Part shown: one piece after another, positions 10,893-22,304 of the stretch
Numbering within the stretch: position 1 is the stretch's first letter
How the letters are laid out: every line of letters begins with the position of its first letter
Source of the DNA: Ursus arctos
Lineage: Eukaryota > Chordata > Mammalia > Carnivora > Ursidae
Direction: 5' to 3'
NCBI RefSeq assembly: GCF_023065955.2
Contig: NW_026622997.1
Span: 9,472,001 to 9,536,000, forward strand
Length of the DNA stretch: 64,000 nt
Translations under genes and position numbers: made by a program
Notes under the pieces: model-generated
Databases searched by the model: none
What the model was told of the DNA's origin: nothing
The model's input: only the letters and a program-made list of their open reading frames with translations

Positions 10893-12690
10893 TTCCAGTG
10901 TCTTAAGGTGGATGGTTAGGCTATTGATTTGAAAATTTTCTTCTTTTTCAGTGTAGGCATTTAGAACTATAAATTTCCCTTTCATCACGGTATGCTGTGT
11001 TTTTGTATTAATGTATCTTGAGGGATTTTCTAATTTCCCTTGTGATTTCTTCTTTGTCCCACAGTGGTGAATTTCTCAGATTTTTCTGTGAATTTTCATT
11101 TTCATTCCATTTTATTGGCGAGGAGACTTTGTGTGACTTCAGTCCCTCATTTATTGAGGCTCATGTTGTGGACTGGCATATGGGGAATGTTCCATTGTGC
11201 TTGAGAAGAGCTATATTCTGCTGTTGTTGGGTAGAGTACTCCTGGATGTCTGCTGGGTCTCACTTGCATATGGTGGTGGTCTGGACTTCTGTTACCTTGT
11301 TGATCTTCGGCTGATCTTTTCAAGGAAAAGATTTAATCTTTTGGAAATTGAAGCCTCCAGCTCTTACTGTTGAATTGTCATTTCTCTTCTTCCTGGTTTG
11401 TCAGTTTTAACGTCATGTGTTTTGTTGGCTCTTATTAGATATGCTTGTAATAGTTACATGTTTCTGTATGTTACAGATCCAGCAGTATAACTGTACATGT
11501 GTTGTTTTATAGAGTTGCTTTTTAAGTAAGAGTAAGAATGCAGAAAAATATGCATTTTAAACTTTTAGAATTACTTAATTATCTTCACTAAATGATCTTT
11601 ACCAGTCCTCTTTGGGTTTTTGTGTGTGAATCCTGGTTTATCTGTTTACAGCCTGAAGAACTTCCTTCGGTATTTTTTGTAAAGCCGGTCTGCAAGCAAC
11701 AAATTTCTCTTTTGTTTATCCGAGAGTATCTTTATTTTGTTCTCATTTGGGGAGAGGAGGTGGTTTATAGACTTATTTTTTATAGTAGTTTTAAGATTCG
11801 CAGCAAAATTGAGCAGAAGGAACAGAGTGTTCTCATGTACTTCCTGCCCCGGCGCGTGAACAGCCACGGTCATGGACATCCCCGACCAGAGTGGTGCATT
11901 TGTTACAACAGATGAACTTGCACTGACAAGTCACATCACACAAAGTCCATAGTTTACATTAGGGTTCGCTCTTGGTGTTGTACATTTTGTGGGTTTGGAT
12001 AACTACATGGATCCACCATTATAGTATCATAGAGAATAATTTCACTGCCCTAAAACTCTTCTGTGCTCCCCCATTCATCCCTCTTTCCACACTAACCCAG
12101 ACAAACACCGATCTTTTCACAGTCTCTGTAGTGTTGCCTTTTCCAGAATTATCATACGGTTAGAATCACACAGTATGTACCGTTTTCTGTTTTCATTTTT
12201 GAAAGATAGCATTGCTGGATATAGTAAGATTCTTAGCTGACATTGTTTTCTTTTAGTACCTTGAATGTCCCACTGTCTTTTTCTTCCATTATGTCTGATA
12301 AGAAGTTAGCTGTTAATCTTACCAGAATTCCCTTGTAACTGAGGAGTTATTTTCCTCTTGCTGCTTCCAGGTTTTCTCTTTGCCCTGACTTTTGGTATTT
12401 TGACTATAACCTGTGTTTCTGGATCTCTGCATTTATCCTAAACTTGGGGGAAGTTTTCAGCCATTTTTACAAACATTTTTCTGCTTCTTCGTCTCCTTGT
12501 CTTCCCCGTTGCACATATGTTGGTGTGCTGTTGCATTATCTCATGTTTCTGTGGTTCCATTTCTTTTCTTCATTCTATTTTCTCTCTTCTTTGTAATCCA
12601 TAATTTCCATCCATCTTTTTTTCAAGGTGATTGATTTTTCTGCCAGTTCAAATCTGTTGAGCACCCATAATTAAAAAGTTTTCCCTTTTA

Positions 12691-13090
12691 GGAGCCCCCG
12701 GGTGGTTCAGTCGGTGGAGCCATCTAACTCTTGATTTCAGCTCAGGTCATGATCTCGGGGTTATGAGATTGAGCCCCAGGTCAGGCTCCGCACTGGGCGT
12801 GGAGCCTGCTTAAGAGTCTCTTGGGGCGCCTGGGTGGCGCAGTCGTTAAGCGTCTGCCTTCAGCTCAAGGCATAATCCCAGCGTTCTGGGATCGAGCCCC
12901 ACATCAGGCTTCTGCGCTGGGAGCCTGCTTCTTCCTCTCCCACTCCCCCTGCTTGTGTTCCCTCTCTCGCTGGCTGGCTGTCTCTCTCTGTCAAATAAAT
13001 AAATAAAATCTTTAAAAAAAGAGAGAGAGAGAGAGTCTCTTCTTCTCCCTCTACCTCCACCCCCCATCCTCTTTAAAAAAAAAAAAAAAT
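12691..13090 (+). mobile_element. Older CanSINE split by a younger CanSINE
   Basis: The head (GAGCCCCCGGGTGGTTCAGT) starts near 12691 and runs to GCCTGCTTAAGAGTCTCTT at 12822. Its CT-rich and A-rich remainder resumes at about 13042 and ends in a long A run near 13089. The younger element sits between the two parts. Confidence 0.88.
12823..13031 (+). mobile_element. Young CanSINE nested in an older one
   Basis: GGGGCGCCTGGGTGGCGCAG head, TTCTGGGATCGAGCCCCACA B box, CT-rich middle, AAATAAATAAATAAAATC tail followed by a GA run. Identical target duplications AGAGTCTCTT lie at 12813-12822 and 13032-13041. Reading frames on the reverse strand here come from the SINE. Confidence 0.95.
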
Positions 13091-13668
13091 TTTTTTTTTC
13101 TTTCAGTCATTGTACATTTCAACTCCAGAATTTCCATTTGGTTCTTTTTGCATTTCTAGCTCATTAATGATATTCTTTAAGGTGATACTGTCTTCATACT
13201 TTTCTTGTCTAAGCATGGTGTCCTTATTTGAAGTCTTTGTTTCCTATACCTGGTATCTCTGTTTTCACAACCACTTCCTGTTGCCTGTTTTCCCCCGGTG
13301 TATTAGCCACTTGTTCCTATGTGTTTTCATGTCTTGTAATTTTTTGAAAACCGAGCATTTTAGGTTATATATTGCAGCAGTTCTAGACACTGTTTCATCT
13401 TTCCCCTCTCTGGGACTTAACCTTTGTTGTTATTTGCTTGGTGGTTTGTTTTGTGACTTGGCTAGACTATTTTAGTGAAATCAGTTACCTCTACTCTGTG
13501 AAGACTTCCGTGGCCTCTTCGGTGGGCACAGTCTTGAGCAAGTCCTGAGAGAACAGTGGCTTCATAGGGCTCTCTTTGGCTGTCTCCTTCCCTGGTTCTC
13601 TAAGCTGCTAGCTTTATTTGGTATTACACCTAGGCTGTTAGAATCCACTAATTACTGGTTGGCCACTG

Positions 13669-13701
13669 TTTTTGTTTGTTTGTTTGTTTGTTTGTTTGTT
13701 T
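13669..13701 (+). repeat. (TTTG)n microsatellite
   Basis: About eight copies of TTTG within the 5' part of the antisense L1. A similar run of about six copies lies at 2099-2122. Confidence 0.9.
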
Positions 13702-14759
13702 ACAATGTCTGGTGCATTAATTTCTCAGCAGTCTGATCCAATTAAATTTGGGTAGGGGTAGTTTCTGAGACCAGTGTTGGAGATTTGTTCTTATCCTAGG
13801 AGGGCTCTTACTAGCTGGCCTTCCCTGGTCACTAGGTGAGTTATGGTTTAGCTTGTTAATCTTCATTATCGTTTTCAAGAGCAACCTTAGATTTAAACTT
13901 ACCCATACTCTATCTCAAACAAAGACAGTTATTTTGGGGAACAGCTCTCTTTTCTTATGGATTACCTTCCCCCTCCCCCAGGGCAAAATGTCTGAACCAC
14001 TGGTCTGGATGCTGAGTAGAATGGTAGGTAGCCTCTGATGTTCTCAGCTTGCCTCTGCCTATATAAAACCTCTCCTTTAAGAGTAACTTGGGGCAGAATT
14101 GGTCACAGTCCCCAACATTTTTGCCCTTTTACCCCTAGGATAGAGCCTCCTTATGAATAGGGGCCAGGTTGAGGACATGAGCCCTAACTTCTTAGTCATA
14201 TTTATCAGGGGTTTTTACATCTTCTGCTTTGAGTGGAAGAGAGAAATGCTGGTAGCCTGTCTGTCCTAGTGACATTTGATGAGCCTTGACTGGGAGCCGA
14301 GAGAGGGGAGACAGAGCCTGTATTCTTCAGCTACACTCAGAGTGAGCTCCCTACACTGAACTGGACGGTAGGTGGGGAAAGAAGGGAGTCTTGTCTCGGA
14401 TGCCATAAACTCTCTGTTCTCACTGAGTGTTTGTAGACTTTCTTGAGTAAATGTTCCTTCATTTGCTCTGTGGCCCTAGGACAATTTCCAGAGACTTTAG
14501 GTTTTTGTGATTTTTTTTTTTCTGTTTTTTTTGGGGGGGAGGGTGGTGGTATTGTTTTGTTTGTTTGTTTTGGGTAGTAATTTTCACCAGCTTTGCTTAT
14601 TTGGTTGAAGAATGTGTTTACAGAGCTCCTTATTTATACTGCCATCCCAGAATTAGAACTCTACCTTTGCTTTTGAAGTATATCTTTTTTTAGATAAAGA
14701 ATTCTGAGTTGACAGTTTTTCCCTTTAGTGCTTTCACTGTTTTTCCTTTGTTTCCTGGC

Positions 14760-15265
14760 CCCCATTGTTGTGGTGCTGTCTGTGATGTCCTCTCCTCCTA
14801 GCCTCTACCCACTGGCTAGTTGGTGTAACCCTTTATCTTGGTTTGTTTAGGTTTGACTGTGATGTCCATTGGTATGGTTTATGCTGAACACCTGCTTTCC
14901 TCCAAGAATGTGGAATTTTGATCCGTGCTAGGCAGAGGATGTCCCTGTGGCCAGCCCCTACTAAAAAAAATCCTGGGCAGGAAGTCCTTAATGAGCTTCT
15001 CTGGCGGACAACATTTTGCATGTGTTGTGACAACTTGTTGCTGGAGGAATAACGCGCATCCTGTGTGACTCCCCTGGGAGAGGACCCTTGCAAGCTTGCA
15101 CTCGGTTTCCCTTGGACTTTCCCCCACATGCTTTTCCCTTTGCTCATTTTGCTTAGTGTCCTTTCACTGTGTTAAATCATAGCCGTGAGTGAGACTGCAT
15201 GTTGAGTCCTCTGAGTTCTCCTAGTGAGTGGATCTTCAAACCTGGAGGTGGACTTGGGTGCCCCC
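14760..15265 (+). repeat. LTR-like block, possibly ERVL-type
   Basis: The text resembles a mammalian ERVL-type solo LTR as I remember it: TTTTGATCCGTGCTAGGCAG, CATCCTGTGTGACTCCCCTG, a polyadenylation-like GTTAAATCATAGCCGTGAG near 15172, and an end ACCCCCAACACA-like near 15265. I saw no internal retroviral sequence. The reverse-strand frames at 14833-15147 are incidental. Family assignment is uncertain. Confidence 0.5.
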
Positions 15266-17278
15266 AACACACCAGTTGTTTTCCACTAGCTCGTTGTAGT
15301 TCAGGAGTCTACCTGGGATTTGAGAGGGTTTATAATACTGTTTCGGAGAACTCCCCCTTCTGTGGGGCCCTCCTGTCTGTGATCTCCACTAGATTTCTAG
15401 CACTCTGTCAACTCCTGACTGTCTTCTGACACCTGAAGCCCAGAAGGCTGCACTTTCTGTGTGAGTCCTACCAGCAGCAGACTGGGGAGTGCAGAAGCCC
15501 TTGCGTTCACTGTTTAAAGGGTCCAGTCCCCCCAGTTTCTGCTGGCTTTTGGTTTCTATACAGTGTTGTCAAATATTTATGTCAGATATAAAATTACTCC
15601 TCCACTTCTTGCAGTGGAAGTATCTGCCTGTGTTTTTAATAGTTAACAAGTGTTCTTAGTAATTCAGACAACTTTTCCTGTTCTTAATAGTAAACATAAC
15701 TCTCAGATGGCTGGTGAAACACTTATCTTCCTCATATAAAGAGCTGTTGCTTTTTAAAGGTCCGCTAGAATTCTTTGATAAAAGCAGGGGTTTTGTTTAT
15801 TCATTTTTTCCATAGTGATGCTCTCTTGTCCCAAATTTTCCAGCCATTGGTGTAAGACCCAAACCTGAGAAAAGCTTTCAGCATTTCTTGTGGTCTCAAA
15901 GTTATCCTGGCAGCCTTTTCCCACTGTTCTGGCTGGGAGGAATCACGGCAAGTATTAGCAAGCAGCATCTCGCTGACAAGGTTATCGATGATGATACAAT
16001 GTGCCAAACTGTTCCTACTGTGAGTATTTTGCAACTTTGGTCTTTTCTTACAAGCTGATACGTTTGCATGCCTTGCCCTGATATAATTTCTAGGCTGTTT
16101 GGTATTTAATGTAACAATAGCAGAGTTACTCTTTCTTCCTACTCTTCCTGAGCTCTTTAACCAGTTTGGGCTTCTCTGGGGTTTTTGTTTCTGTGTTAGG
16201 GAACCTTTGGCCTTCCTTTTCGGGCTTCTGCAACACCATAGCACGTTTTAGCACATTCCCGGGCGCAGATACCACCATGTGCTCTGAGGTAGGTGAAGTG
16301 AATTAGGTGTTTGGAGTGATCTTTTGATTAATTTCACTGCTTTGTAAACCATCAGAGGACATTGTAATGTTAAGGAAAGCCTTGTTTTACTTGTGTCACA
16401 TCTTGGCGTTTTAGATTGAGTTTTAGAAGGAAATCCTAACAAAAAGAGCTAAGGTCAGTTTACTGTGCCACAGCTAGTCAAAGCTATTGTGATTTGGATT
16501 CACCAGAATTTTGCTGCACATGTGATTGTGGGTAACATAACAAAACAATCTAGGTAATTTGGATAAGATTTTCATGCCTTTGTTCTTTCATTTTGTCTTG
16601 GGCTTTTAAGAATCTTAGTAGAACTTGTCTGCGGTTCTATACTTCTGTGTTAACTTTGTTTTATATAAAGTTCTTTGCATTGAAATTCTGTAACCAGAGG
16701 TGGATACCTGTACATACACTTTGAAAAGACTGTTCACTGAGACTACTTTTCAGAAACGGCTGTGTTAGCAAGAAGAGGAAGAACGCAAGGGGAAGGGACT
16801 GAAAAACTGAAGGAAAATTTATTTATGTGTTTCTCTTGTGATCAAGGTTTTCCTCCCTCACCACCATAAAAGCGCTCTGGAAATAATTTTAGGCTTAATA
16901 GTACGGTCAGATATTTTTGAATCTGGGTGATGATGCCTTTTTGTGGGAGACTATTTTAGCCACGCAGACTAAGAATCAGTGGGACTTTTCCTTTAAGCTT
17001 TCAAAGGCGAAAGAAGGACATCTGCCCTTGAATGGTGGGGAGAGGGTGTGATGTAACCAGTTTAGTACAAGGTTGGTATTAGAAGACTGTGGTCATTGGC
17101 CTAAACCTTTCTACCCTGCATCTAGTGCCTGGAGTGACTCTGGTAGACCTGCCACTTGTCTCCTTGTCAGCCATACGTGTCTTGTCACTTTGCAAACCAT
17201 GTTCCCCGTGAGAATTAATAGGACAGCAAGCCTGCATCCTGAATGTCCCATGTCCTGTTGCTTTCTCCCCATCTAATT
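15266..17278. other. Unassigned intronic stretch
   Basis: I see no repeat that I can name. On the reverse strand, 16442-15801 is a single frame broken once by a TAA near 16248, giving 64 and 147 codons. The product is basic (KRKAKGSLTQKQKPQRSPNW) with no domain I recognise. It could be a processed pseudogene or chance. Confidence 0.4.
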
Positions 17279-17537
17279 CAGGGGTCAGCAAACTGTGGCT
17301 TGCAGGTTAAATCGAAAAATGGTTTTTACCTTTTTAAATAGTTGAAAAAATCAAAAGCTTACTATGTCATGACACAGGTAAATTACAAAATCTAATTTTA
17401 GTGTCCGTAAATAGAATTGTTTTTAATGTCTCCTCATTTACATGTTTGTGGCTGTTTTGTGCTACGGCGACAAGAGTTCAGTGGTTGGGAGCCCGTATGA
17501 CCTGTGTGGCCCTTTACTAAAGTTTGCCAACCCCCAG
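17279..17537 (+). mobile_element. hAT-Charlie-like nonautonomous DNA transposon
   Basis: Ends are CAGGGGTCAGCAAACTGTGG at the left and AGTTTGCCAACCCCCAG at the right, an imperfect inverted repeat typical of one MER/hAT family that recurs at 22305 and 46437. The middle includes GTGGCTGTTTTGTGCTACGG. No transposase is present. Confidence 0.75.
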
Positions 17538-17815
17538 TCTCATGGGTCCCCTGTTACTGCCTGCCTTCAGTGCCTACACAAAGTCTGACCGCTGAGTATC
17601 CATAAAACATGGTAGATGCACCACCACAGCTGCTGAGAGAGGGGCAGGCCTGTTGGGGGGCTGGCAAGGGAAGGTTCCCATGACTTACAGCCCTAGGGAG
17701 GAAATACCAGTGAAAGGACAGGAGGGGCAAGAGTCTCATCCTCCTTTACTAGGTCCCTCTTCAGCTCTAATAAAATGGAAGAAAGGAAAATTGGGTGCTC
17801 TGGTTTAGTATGGTT

Positions 17816-18162
17816 TAGTGCACCCTTGAACAACATGGGTTTGAACTACGTGAGTCCTCCTATACACGGATTTTTTTTCTGATAAATACCGCACAGTACT
17901 ACGAATGTATTTTCTCGTACTTATGACTTTCTTAGTAACATTTTAATATTTTCTTTTCTCTAGCTTCCTTTATTGTAAGAATACAGTATATAATACATAC
18001 ACAAAATATGTGTTAATCAGTTGTATAGGTTATCGGTAAGGCTTCCAGTCAACAGGGTATCAGTAGTTGTTTTGCAGGGAGTCAAAAGTTATACGCAGAC
18101 TTTTTACTGTCTTGGAGGTGGGGCTGGTGCCCCTGACTCCCGTGTTGTTCAGGGGTCAACTG
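17816..18162 (+). mobile_element. Tigger2/MER28-like DNA transposon (internally deleted)
   Basis: Left end TAGTGCACCCTTGAACAACA and right end TTGTTCAGGGGTCAACTG are inverted repeats. Internal text such as AAGAATACAGTATATAATAC and TTATCGGTAAGGCTTCC fits the MER28 family. TA follows at 18163. At 347 bases it is a deletion derivative with no transposase. Confidence 0.8.
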
Positions 18163-18165
18163 TAC

Positions 18166-19799
18166 TTCATGCTTCTGGAACAGAACTTGAGTTAGAAAAT
18201 AAGTATTAAAATGTAGTTTTCTCTTAGGAGATAATCTTTGTACCCCCTTGTCTTTAAAACTTTTAAACTATTTCTGCTATGAAATTGATTCACATGGAAT
18301 TTTCCAGAAATACGTCTTCTACTTACATTGAAATACTTAAGCCCTTATATAAAACTTTTCACAAGCAAAAGAGCGGGGAGAAAAATCACTTTCCTAGCTT
18401 TCCATGCTATATTATGGACTGTGTGGACTTACATATGCAGATCCGACATTAGTTATTAGGTAATAATCTGCAGAGATTATTAGTTATCTCTGTAGAGATC
18501 TGTTAGGCATGAAATCTGTCAACCTGCTGAAACAAGTCCTTTACCCTTAATCCTTTTCGCACGGAAGCAATAATGTGTATTTAATTTTAGGCTTTTCTGT
18601 AGTTAAGGGCTTTAATTCCCTATATCCCAAGTAGACATATTGGAGAGTTTTTTTGCTGGGGGCGGATTTTGAGAGTAGGGGAAATGATGAGGTAAGGTAT
18701 TCTCCCATTCTCCAAAAGTGTCTATTGTTGTACTCTGAATTAGCCGCTGTTATTTTGGAATGTTGGAGAGCTAGGTATACCATTATGTCATCTGACCTGA
18801 CCTGTAACTTTGCCAGAAATTTATTGATGTTCTTGGTAATTGATGGGCTTAGACGTTGCATCCTTAATTAAAGAGCTGCTCTGTGGCTGTAGGCCTCTCT
18901 CTACAAGGTACAGAGATGCACGCTGCCGCAGGGGAAGCAGGCTGATGGTTCTTATGTTAACTGTAGAGAGGTCCCAACAGATTCTGAGTATTTCGCCAAT
19001 AACACGGGGATATGATGTCAAATAGATTTTGTTCACATGAGTCATCAAAGATCTCCCATTTACACTTAATGTGAAGGTAGTAGAATTTGTCACAGTAATA
19101 ACTATCTTTCATGGCAAATTCATAAATTAATGTGAATTCATAAATTAGGTATGGGATCTATTGATCATCAAACTCAAAGATTAGCAGCATCTTCCTTTGA
19201 AGATGTTAGTGTTAGTTAGTTCAAACCAAGATTTGGAGGTAAATAACCAACCGTTCCAGACTGTTTGTTACCAATACCACATCACGTTCTCTGTGGACCT
19301 TTCTCAGTTTTAACCTAGTGCTTCTCAGTGGTACTTGCGATACTGACCGTTTCTTCCGTAGCCAGTTCCACACCTCAGGAGGCTCTGAGCCCTTCGTAGC
19401 TGGCTGTGTTTACCACGGCCAAGCTAGTGCTTGAGGAGGGCCTGCCGTTGGTACCCTGAGGATGACCAGGCAGAGGGCTGCAGATGACTAGCGCTGTTCC
19501 AGCTGTAACGGAGAACCAGCTCGGGTGGTCAGGGTCTGAGGTGAAAATAAAAACAGAGCCCCCTTTGAATCACAGAAAAGTAGACTACCTCACGTACGAC
19601 CATGTATTCTGGGCATAAAATTTTAGCATCTTGCCTGACTTAATTTCAAGGAAATTGCTAAAATCCCCAATGTTCTGTTCCTACACTCTTTACAGACGAT
19701 TCAGCTTCGGAAAGGGATGGTCATTTTCCTTATCTGTTGTGGTTTTTATTATTTCTGATGCTTCCTTATGAAACTTGCCCCTTATTTTCCAGATAATAC
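18166..19799. other. Repeat-poor intron just upstream of the CDYL exon
   Basis: About 1.6 kb with no repeat I can name, apart from a weak DNA-transposon-like segment near 19319-19545 (GTGCTTCTCAGTGGTACTTG). Being next to the exon and repeat-poor, it could hold splicing or enhancer elements, but nothing in the sequence proves this. Confidence 0.4.
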
Positions 19800-19832
19800 G
19801 TTGACACCTCTTTCTTTTCTGTTTATGAACAG
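19800..19832 (+). promoter_or_regulatory. CDYL: 3' splice site of the CDYL exon
   Basis: A pyrimidine-rich run (CACCTCTTTCTTTTCTG) leads to AACAG at 19828-19832, directly before the first chromodomain codon GTT. This is a good acceptor and fixes the exon start in phase 0. The protein frame upstream of it is not recognisable CDYL. Confidence 0.9.
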
Positions 19833-20499
19833 GTTGAAAGGATCGTTGACAAAAGGAAAAACAAAAAAGGGAAGACAGAATATCTGGTTCGGTGGAAAGG
19901 CTATGACAGTGAGGACGACACTTGGGAACCGGAGCAGCACCTTGTGAACTGTGAGGAATACATTCATGACTTTAACAGACGCCACACCGAAAAGCAGAAA
20001 GAAAGCACACTAACCAGAACAAATAGGACCTCTCCAAACAATGCCAGGAAACAGATCTCCAGATCCACCAACAGCAACTTTTCTAAGACCTCTCCTAAAT
20101 CACTAGTGATTGGCAAAGACCACGAGTCCAAAAACAGTCAGTTATTTGCTGCCAGCCAGAAGTTCAGGAAAAACACAGCTCCATCTCTCTCAAACCGGAA
20201 GAATATGGACCTAGCAAAATCAGGTATAAAGATACTTGTGCCTAAGAGCCCCATTAAGAGCAGGACCGCAGTGGACGGCTTTCAGAATGAGAGCCCTGAG
20301 AAACTGGACCCCGTCGAACAGGGTCAGGAGGACACGGTAGCACCGGAAGTGGCAGCCGAAAAGCCAGTCGGAGCCTTATTGGGCCCTGGTGCAGAGCGAG
20401 CTAGGATGGGGAGCAGGCCCCGAATACACCCATTAGTGCCTCAGGTGTCTGGCCCCGTGACTGCAGCCATGGCCACGGGACTAGCCGTTAACGGAAAAG
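19833..20499 (+). CDS. CDYL: CDYL internal exon: chromodomain and linker
   Basis: CDYL is a nuclear transcriptional co-repressor whose chromodomain binds H3 methylated at K9 or K27 and which works with G9a, EZH2/PRC2 and REST complexes; its C-terminal crotonase-like fold is encoded elsewhere. This 667-base exon gives 222 whole codons plus one base, starting in phase 0 with [14 protein letters not shown]. Residues 1 to about 52 are the chromodomain ([19 protein letters not shown]). Two aromatic-cage residues are present, W21 and Y24; the third lies on the upstream exon in the known protein. Residues 53-222 are a Ser/Lys/Arg-rich, probably disordered linker with ARKQISRS at 71-78 and KSPIKSR further on, ending AVNGKG. 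There is no frameshift or stop. Splice signals on both sides and the close match to CDYL rather than CDYL2 or CDY make this the parental gene. The frame stays open past the donor to 20738, which is intronic read-through. Confidence 0.96.
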
Positions 20500-20505
20500 G
20501 TGAGT
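20498..20505 (+). promoter_or_regulatory. CDYL: 5' splice site of the CDYL exon
   Basis: AG|GTGAGT with the intron starting at 20500 is a consensus donor. It leaves one base of a split codon, so the next exon must start in phase 1. That exon is not recognised in the remaining 43.5 kb. Confidence 0.9.
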
Positions 20506-22304
20506 GTCCAGGTGAGCTGCTCAGCGGGCAGCATCCCTGTCGATGGCCACGGGCTCTTTCTCAGCATGCTGGCGGTTTCCTCAAGGTGTGTAGGCGCCCC
20601 TTCCTTACCTGTTGTCCTGCTCTAGAGGGCAGGCTGGTGGAAGTCTGGGGAGTCTCTGGACTGGAACCTCTGAGAGCTGGTACGGCCTTTCTTTACTTGA
20701 AGCCTTTGGCATGTCTCTCCTCAGTCAGCACTAGCTGAATTTGTATCCACAAACTGTCCCACCACATCGACTTGCTTTAAACAGGGGCTCCTCACTCTAA
20801 ATCCGTTAGGCTTGGTATTTTCCTTATAGCAAGTTTCTTTGTGAACCTTTATACGTCTTAGACACTGAGTCTCGTGTTAAAGGTCCATCTGAATTTTCTC
20901 CACGTGACCAGTATTGATTAGAAGTTACGAGCCTTATTCTGCTGACGCATTTAAATAACCAGAAATGCCTTTCAAGCGAAGGTACCAGTCACCTAATAGA
21001 ACCTCCAGGACTTTCGTTTGTCTGTAATCATCACCTGTTCAGAGCCCATTGTCCCTTTCTCCGAGTAGGAGTCCGTTCGGCAGGGGTGATATTTTCTGCT
21101 TTGTTTCTGCTCCTGCCCCTGGATTCCGCAGCTCAGTTGGTTGTCCCACGGCCTTCCCCAGCTCCTCGGACTGCACGGCTGCGATTAGCACAGACAGCTC
21201 CCTTCCCCTCACTGTCCCCATGCCTCGGCTGGCCACCGGTTTTTACAGAATTCTCTCATGGGTTTCTCTGATGTGAGCTGCACTAGCTTTGCCTCGCTTT
21301 GGGCCCTGGTCGTTTCTTACCTGCCATAGCTTTCTCGTTGGTCTCCCTGCTTCCTGCCTGTTGATGGTTTCTGTCCATTTCCTATAGTTCTTGGACGGGG
21401 GTGGGGGAGGGGCGTCCCCGTCGGCAGTCTGATCGGGCCACCGTTGCTTTAGTTAGCAGCCGTGCCCCAGAGTCTCTGCATGGCCCTCACCCCCTCACTG
21501 CCAGGAGCATCATGCCTCCCCTGCTCCGCCGTCCCCTCTGGAACTCCCACTCTGCCTTCTGGCTCAGGACCCGCGCTCCTGCGTCCTCTGGTCTCGTGTG
21601 CTGTCCACGTCCTCTGTCGTGCAGTATTGTATCTATCTGTGTGTCTCTGCAACTCACCCTTCATAGAGTAAAATAAAACAAAATAAAATGGTTTTGGCGG
21701 GGGGGGGCTCTTTCCTTTAGGGAGAACCGTTCACCTGAGGCGCTGCCCTCACCGTCTTATTGTGGCGCATCGACGAGTTTTGGCTTCGACCTTTGTGTAG
21801 CAATGAAGAGGGAGGGATCTGAACTGAAATCTGGGGGGGTTTCCCTTCGGACAGTAAATTGCCATCTGGCTGGTGTTTTTCAGATAACACGCTGTACCCA
21901 CATGCTGCTTTTCGTCCTTACTCCCAAAGTGTCGCCCTCACCCGGAACTTGTATGAGTTTGTTCACCGAGTTGACTTTCCCGAATTGTTGGCCTGCTCCT
22001 AGATGCGGTGTTCTTTTACCTCGCTGTAAACCAAGGATCATAGAGGTTCAGAGACAGAAGAGACTTCATTAGCCATCGAATTGTGTGCTCTGTCTCACAG
22101 AGGGGGAGGTCGAGTCCACAGAGACTGTGGTGCTCAGAGAGAACGGAGCCAGGGAACCTTTCTTGCTTCCGACTCCGTGTTCTCAGCTTTGCGTGCGGCC
22201 TCCGCTGGACGAGGAGCATCTGGTCCTCTGTTGATGACTCCGGGCCAGGCACTCGCTCGGCTGCGGTGCAGCAGATAAGGGCAGGGCGGCTGCTGACGCT
22301 GGGG
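20506..22304. other. GC-rich intron downstream of the exon
   Basis: This stretch is richer in GC and CpG than its surroundings, especially 21380-22300. It has a G run near 21695 and possible MIR-like text near 22020-22140. I see no exon, CpG-island promoter or named repeat. The long reverse frame 22609-22016 runs through different repeats and is chance. Confidence 0.4.

Larger units (their letters stand above)
7200..14600 (-). mobile_element. Long antisense L1 (old L1M type)
   Basis: The + strand shows the reverse complement of an L1 from its 3' UTR at the left (7235-7600), through ORF2 (about 7640-11600, including reverse-strand ORF2 pieces at 8205-8498), to ORF1 and 5' UTR text (about 12180-14100). 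Later insertions interrupt it at 8618-8853, 9181-9383, 10716-10892 and 12691-13090. The piece at about 11740-12180 does not fit L1 well and may be another insertion. All frames are broken. The right edge, in the 5' UTR, is uncertain. Confidence 0.75.
1..19832 (+). other. CDYL: CDYL intron upstream of the chromodomain exon
   Basis: No first-exon sequence (the residues before VERIVDK that carry the first cage tyrosine) and no CpG-rich promoter is seen, so this stretch is read as intron. About two thirds of it is old transposable-element sequence. Confidence 0.75.

Noticed and set aside
12823..13031. CanSINE tRNA-like heads as functional tRNA-Lys genes
   Set aside because: A and B box text is present, but the cloverleaf is decayed and followed by SINE body and tail with target duplications.
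12846..13067. Reverse frames with RERQPASERGNTSRGSGRG-like text
   Set aside because: This is translated CanSINE, and the same peptide appears at 9180-9360.
20500..20738. Extension of the CDYL frame past 20499
   Set aside because: A consensus GTGAGT donor sits at 20500 and the text after it no longer resembles CDYL; it is intronic read-through.
19944..20738. A separate gene starting at the GTG codon at 19944
   Set aside because: This is the middle of the chromodomain; the frame is continuous with 19833 and the exon begins at the splice acceptor.
21380..22300. CpG-island promoter downstream of the exon
   Set aside because: GC content is raised, but CpGs are scattered and no first exon or transcript start signal is recognisable.
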